Assembly (NCBI GenBank): GCA_013697395.1
Contig: JACCWY010000218.1
Coordinates: 1 to 5,192 of the forward strand
Direction of reading: 5' to 3'
Length of the DNA: 5,192 nucleotides
DNA from: Chloroflexota bacterium
Lineage (GTDB): Bacteria > Chloroflexota > Limnocylindria > QHBO01
The notes beneath the pieces are model-generated. The model was not told the origin of the DNA and ran no database searches. It worked only from the letters and a program-made list of their open reading frames with translations. The translations under genes and the position numbers were made by a program. Positions 4,497-5,192 of the stretch are shown one piece after another. Each line of letters begins with the position of its first letter. Positions within the stretch are counted from its first letter, which is position 1.

Positions 4497-5192
4497 TCAG
4501 GTGACCTCGAAGTCGTTCGGGGCGACGATCGGGCTGGGGCAGTTGACGACGAACCCCGCGCCGCCGGTGTCCGGCGTGCCGTGGTGGAGGGTGAGCAACC
4601 CGTCGGCCTCGGCGGCGTCGAGCTCGGCCTGGGTGGTGAGCAGGGTCGCGTCGGCCTCGTCGTTCCAGACCGCGGTCCAGTGGTCCCACATCGGGCTCCA
4701 TGCCGGATTGCCGGCCTTGGCTCCGAAGATCGCCGGCTGGAAGCCCATCGCGCCGGGCCCGGGAATGCCATTGCCGAAGACGGTGATCTTGCTCGTGGCA
4801 CCGGCGTCGATCAGCCCTTCGGTGCCCGGTGAGCCGACGATGCTCATCATCGGCGCCATCGGCACAGCCGATGTGTCGGTGATGATGTAGCGGCTCTCGG
4901 GATAGCACTGGTGGAGCTTGAAGACGACCTCTCCCCGGTCGGTATCGGGAGCCGCCAGCAGCGGGCCGTTGGCCAGCGGCTGGGTGACCTCGTCGTCCAC
5001 GGCGAGCTCGCCGCCCGGCCACTTGACGAGCGGGTAGTTGACGATCACCTCGGTGTCCTCGACCTCGATGCTGCCGCCATCGGCGGCCGCTCGAATGGCG
5101 TCCACCGAGTCGAGGACCTCGCCGGGTGCCCGCACGCGGTGCACCCGGAACAGCGGAGTGAAGCCGGCGTCGTTCGGGGTCCAGCTGATGAC
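4497..5192 (-). CDS. Uncharacterised protein, N-terminus beyond the window edge
   Basis: The minus-strand frame is open from the right edge (5192) to TGA 4499-4497 and shows 231 residues with the codon bias of the other genes. A GTG at 5144 is in frame, but coding continues upstream of it (ISWTPNDAGFTPLFRVHRVR), so the true start is outside. Visible features are EVIVNYPLVKWPGGELAVDD, VVFKLHQCYPESRYIITD, SKITVFGNGIPGPGAMGFQP, AGNPAWSPMWDHWTAVWNDE, and a C-terminus ending GFVVNCPSPIVAPNDFEV. There is no membrane helix in the visible part. Conserved aromatic, Gly and Pro clusters and two isolated cysteines suggest a compact beta-rich domain, possibly extracytoplasmic. It resembles uncharacterised proteins (perhaps the DUF7482 group), but I cannot confirm this. 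It converges on the DUF1684 gene with only 3 bases between stops. Confidence 0.75.
   Translation of the reverse strand, partial: VISWTPNDAGFTPLFRVHRVRAPGEVLDSVDAIRAAADGGSIEVEDTEVIVNYPLVKWPGGELAVDDEVTQPLANGPLLAAPDTDRGEVVFKLHQCYPESRYIITDTSAVPMAPMMSIVGSPGTEGLIDAGATSKITVFGNGIPGPGAMGFQPAIFGAKAGNPAWSPMWDHWTAVWNDEADATLLTTQAELDAAEADGLLTLHHGTPDTGGAGFVVNCPSPIVAPNDFEVT

Noticed and set aside
4381..5022. A second minus-strand frame inside the right-hand gene
   Set aside because: The composition is almost entirely Arg/Gly/Ala/His with no structure, whereas the frame ending at 4497 has balanced composition and continues to the window edge.
1..5192. CRISPR arrays, tRNA or rRNA genes
   Set aside because: I scanned for regularly spaced repeats and for tRNA-like or rRNA-like conserved stretches and saw none.

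Overview
This is a high-GC bacterial window, with GC-rich third codon positions, GTG starts and TGA as the stop of every credible gene. The style fits an uncultured Chloroflexota or Actinomycetota genome (for example a Limnocylindria-like or Thermoleophilia-like soil or freshwater lineage). That placement is a guess from protein style only. No RNA gene, CRISPR array or intact mobile element was seen.

Layout: (1) 1-37 looks like the tail of an upstream gene. (2) 38-474 is a lower-GC spacer without a credible gene. It holds a perfect 12-bp tandem repeat, a long imperfect hairpin (240-286) and a small hairpin (300-314). (3) 475-2783 is a tight plus-strand series: a low-molecular-weight phosphatase/arsenate-reductase-like protein whose catalytic Cys is replaced by Asp, an SRPBCC/START-like protein, a PlsC-type acyltransferase, and the first half of an osmoprotectant (OpuCB/ProW-type) ABC permease. 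The last three overlap at their stops and starts (GTGA; 8 bases), which suggests one operon. (4) 2784-3798 is a wrecked osmoprotectant-binding lipoprotein gene (OpuCC/ProX/OpuAC type). Its first 105 codons lie inverted, the next 21 codons are inverted separately, and the remainder lies forward with a one-base frameshift. Together the pieces account for about 328 residues, a full-length protein, with almost nothing lost or duplicated. (5) 3799-3878 is a spacer with a perfect hairpin and a good ribosome binding site. (6) 3879-4493 is a DUF1684 gene interrupted by an in-frame TAG with conserved family sequence on both sides. (7) 4497-5192 is a convergent minus-strand gene of unclear function that runs off the right edge, only 3 bases from the DUF1684 stop.

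How it works together: the recognisable theme is envelope and osmotic adaptation (phospholipid acylation, a lipid-binding-type fold, compatible-solute uptake), but the transporter part cannot work as written. The permease is halved, no ATPase is present, and the binding protein is scrambled. The most notable points are the block-wise inverted binding-protein gene, the nucleophile-less ArsC/LMW-PTP homologue, and the concentration of lesions in 2784-4325. Either this stretch is a decaying or rearranging locus, or the contig is locally misassembled or chimeric. The sequence alone does not decide between them, and raw reads across 2783, 2803, 3122, 3186, 3359 and 4323 would.
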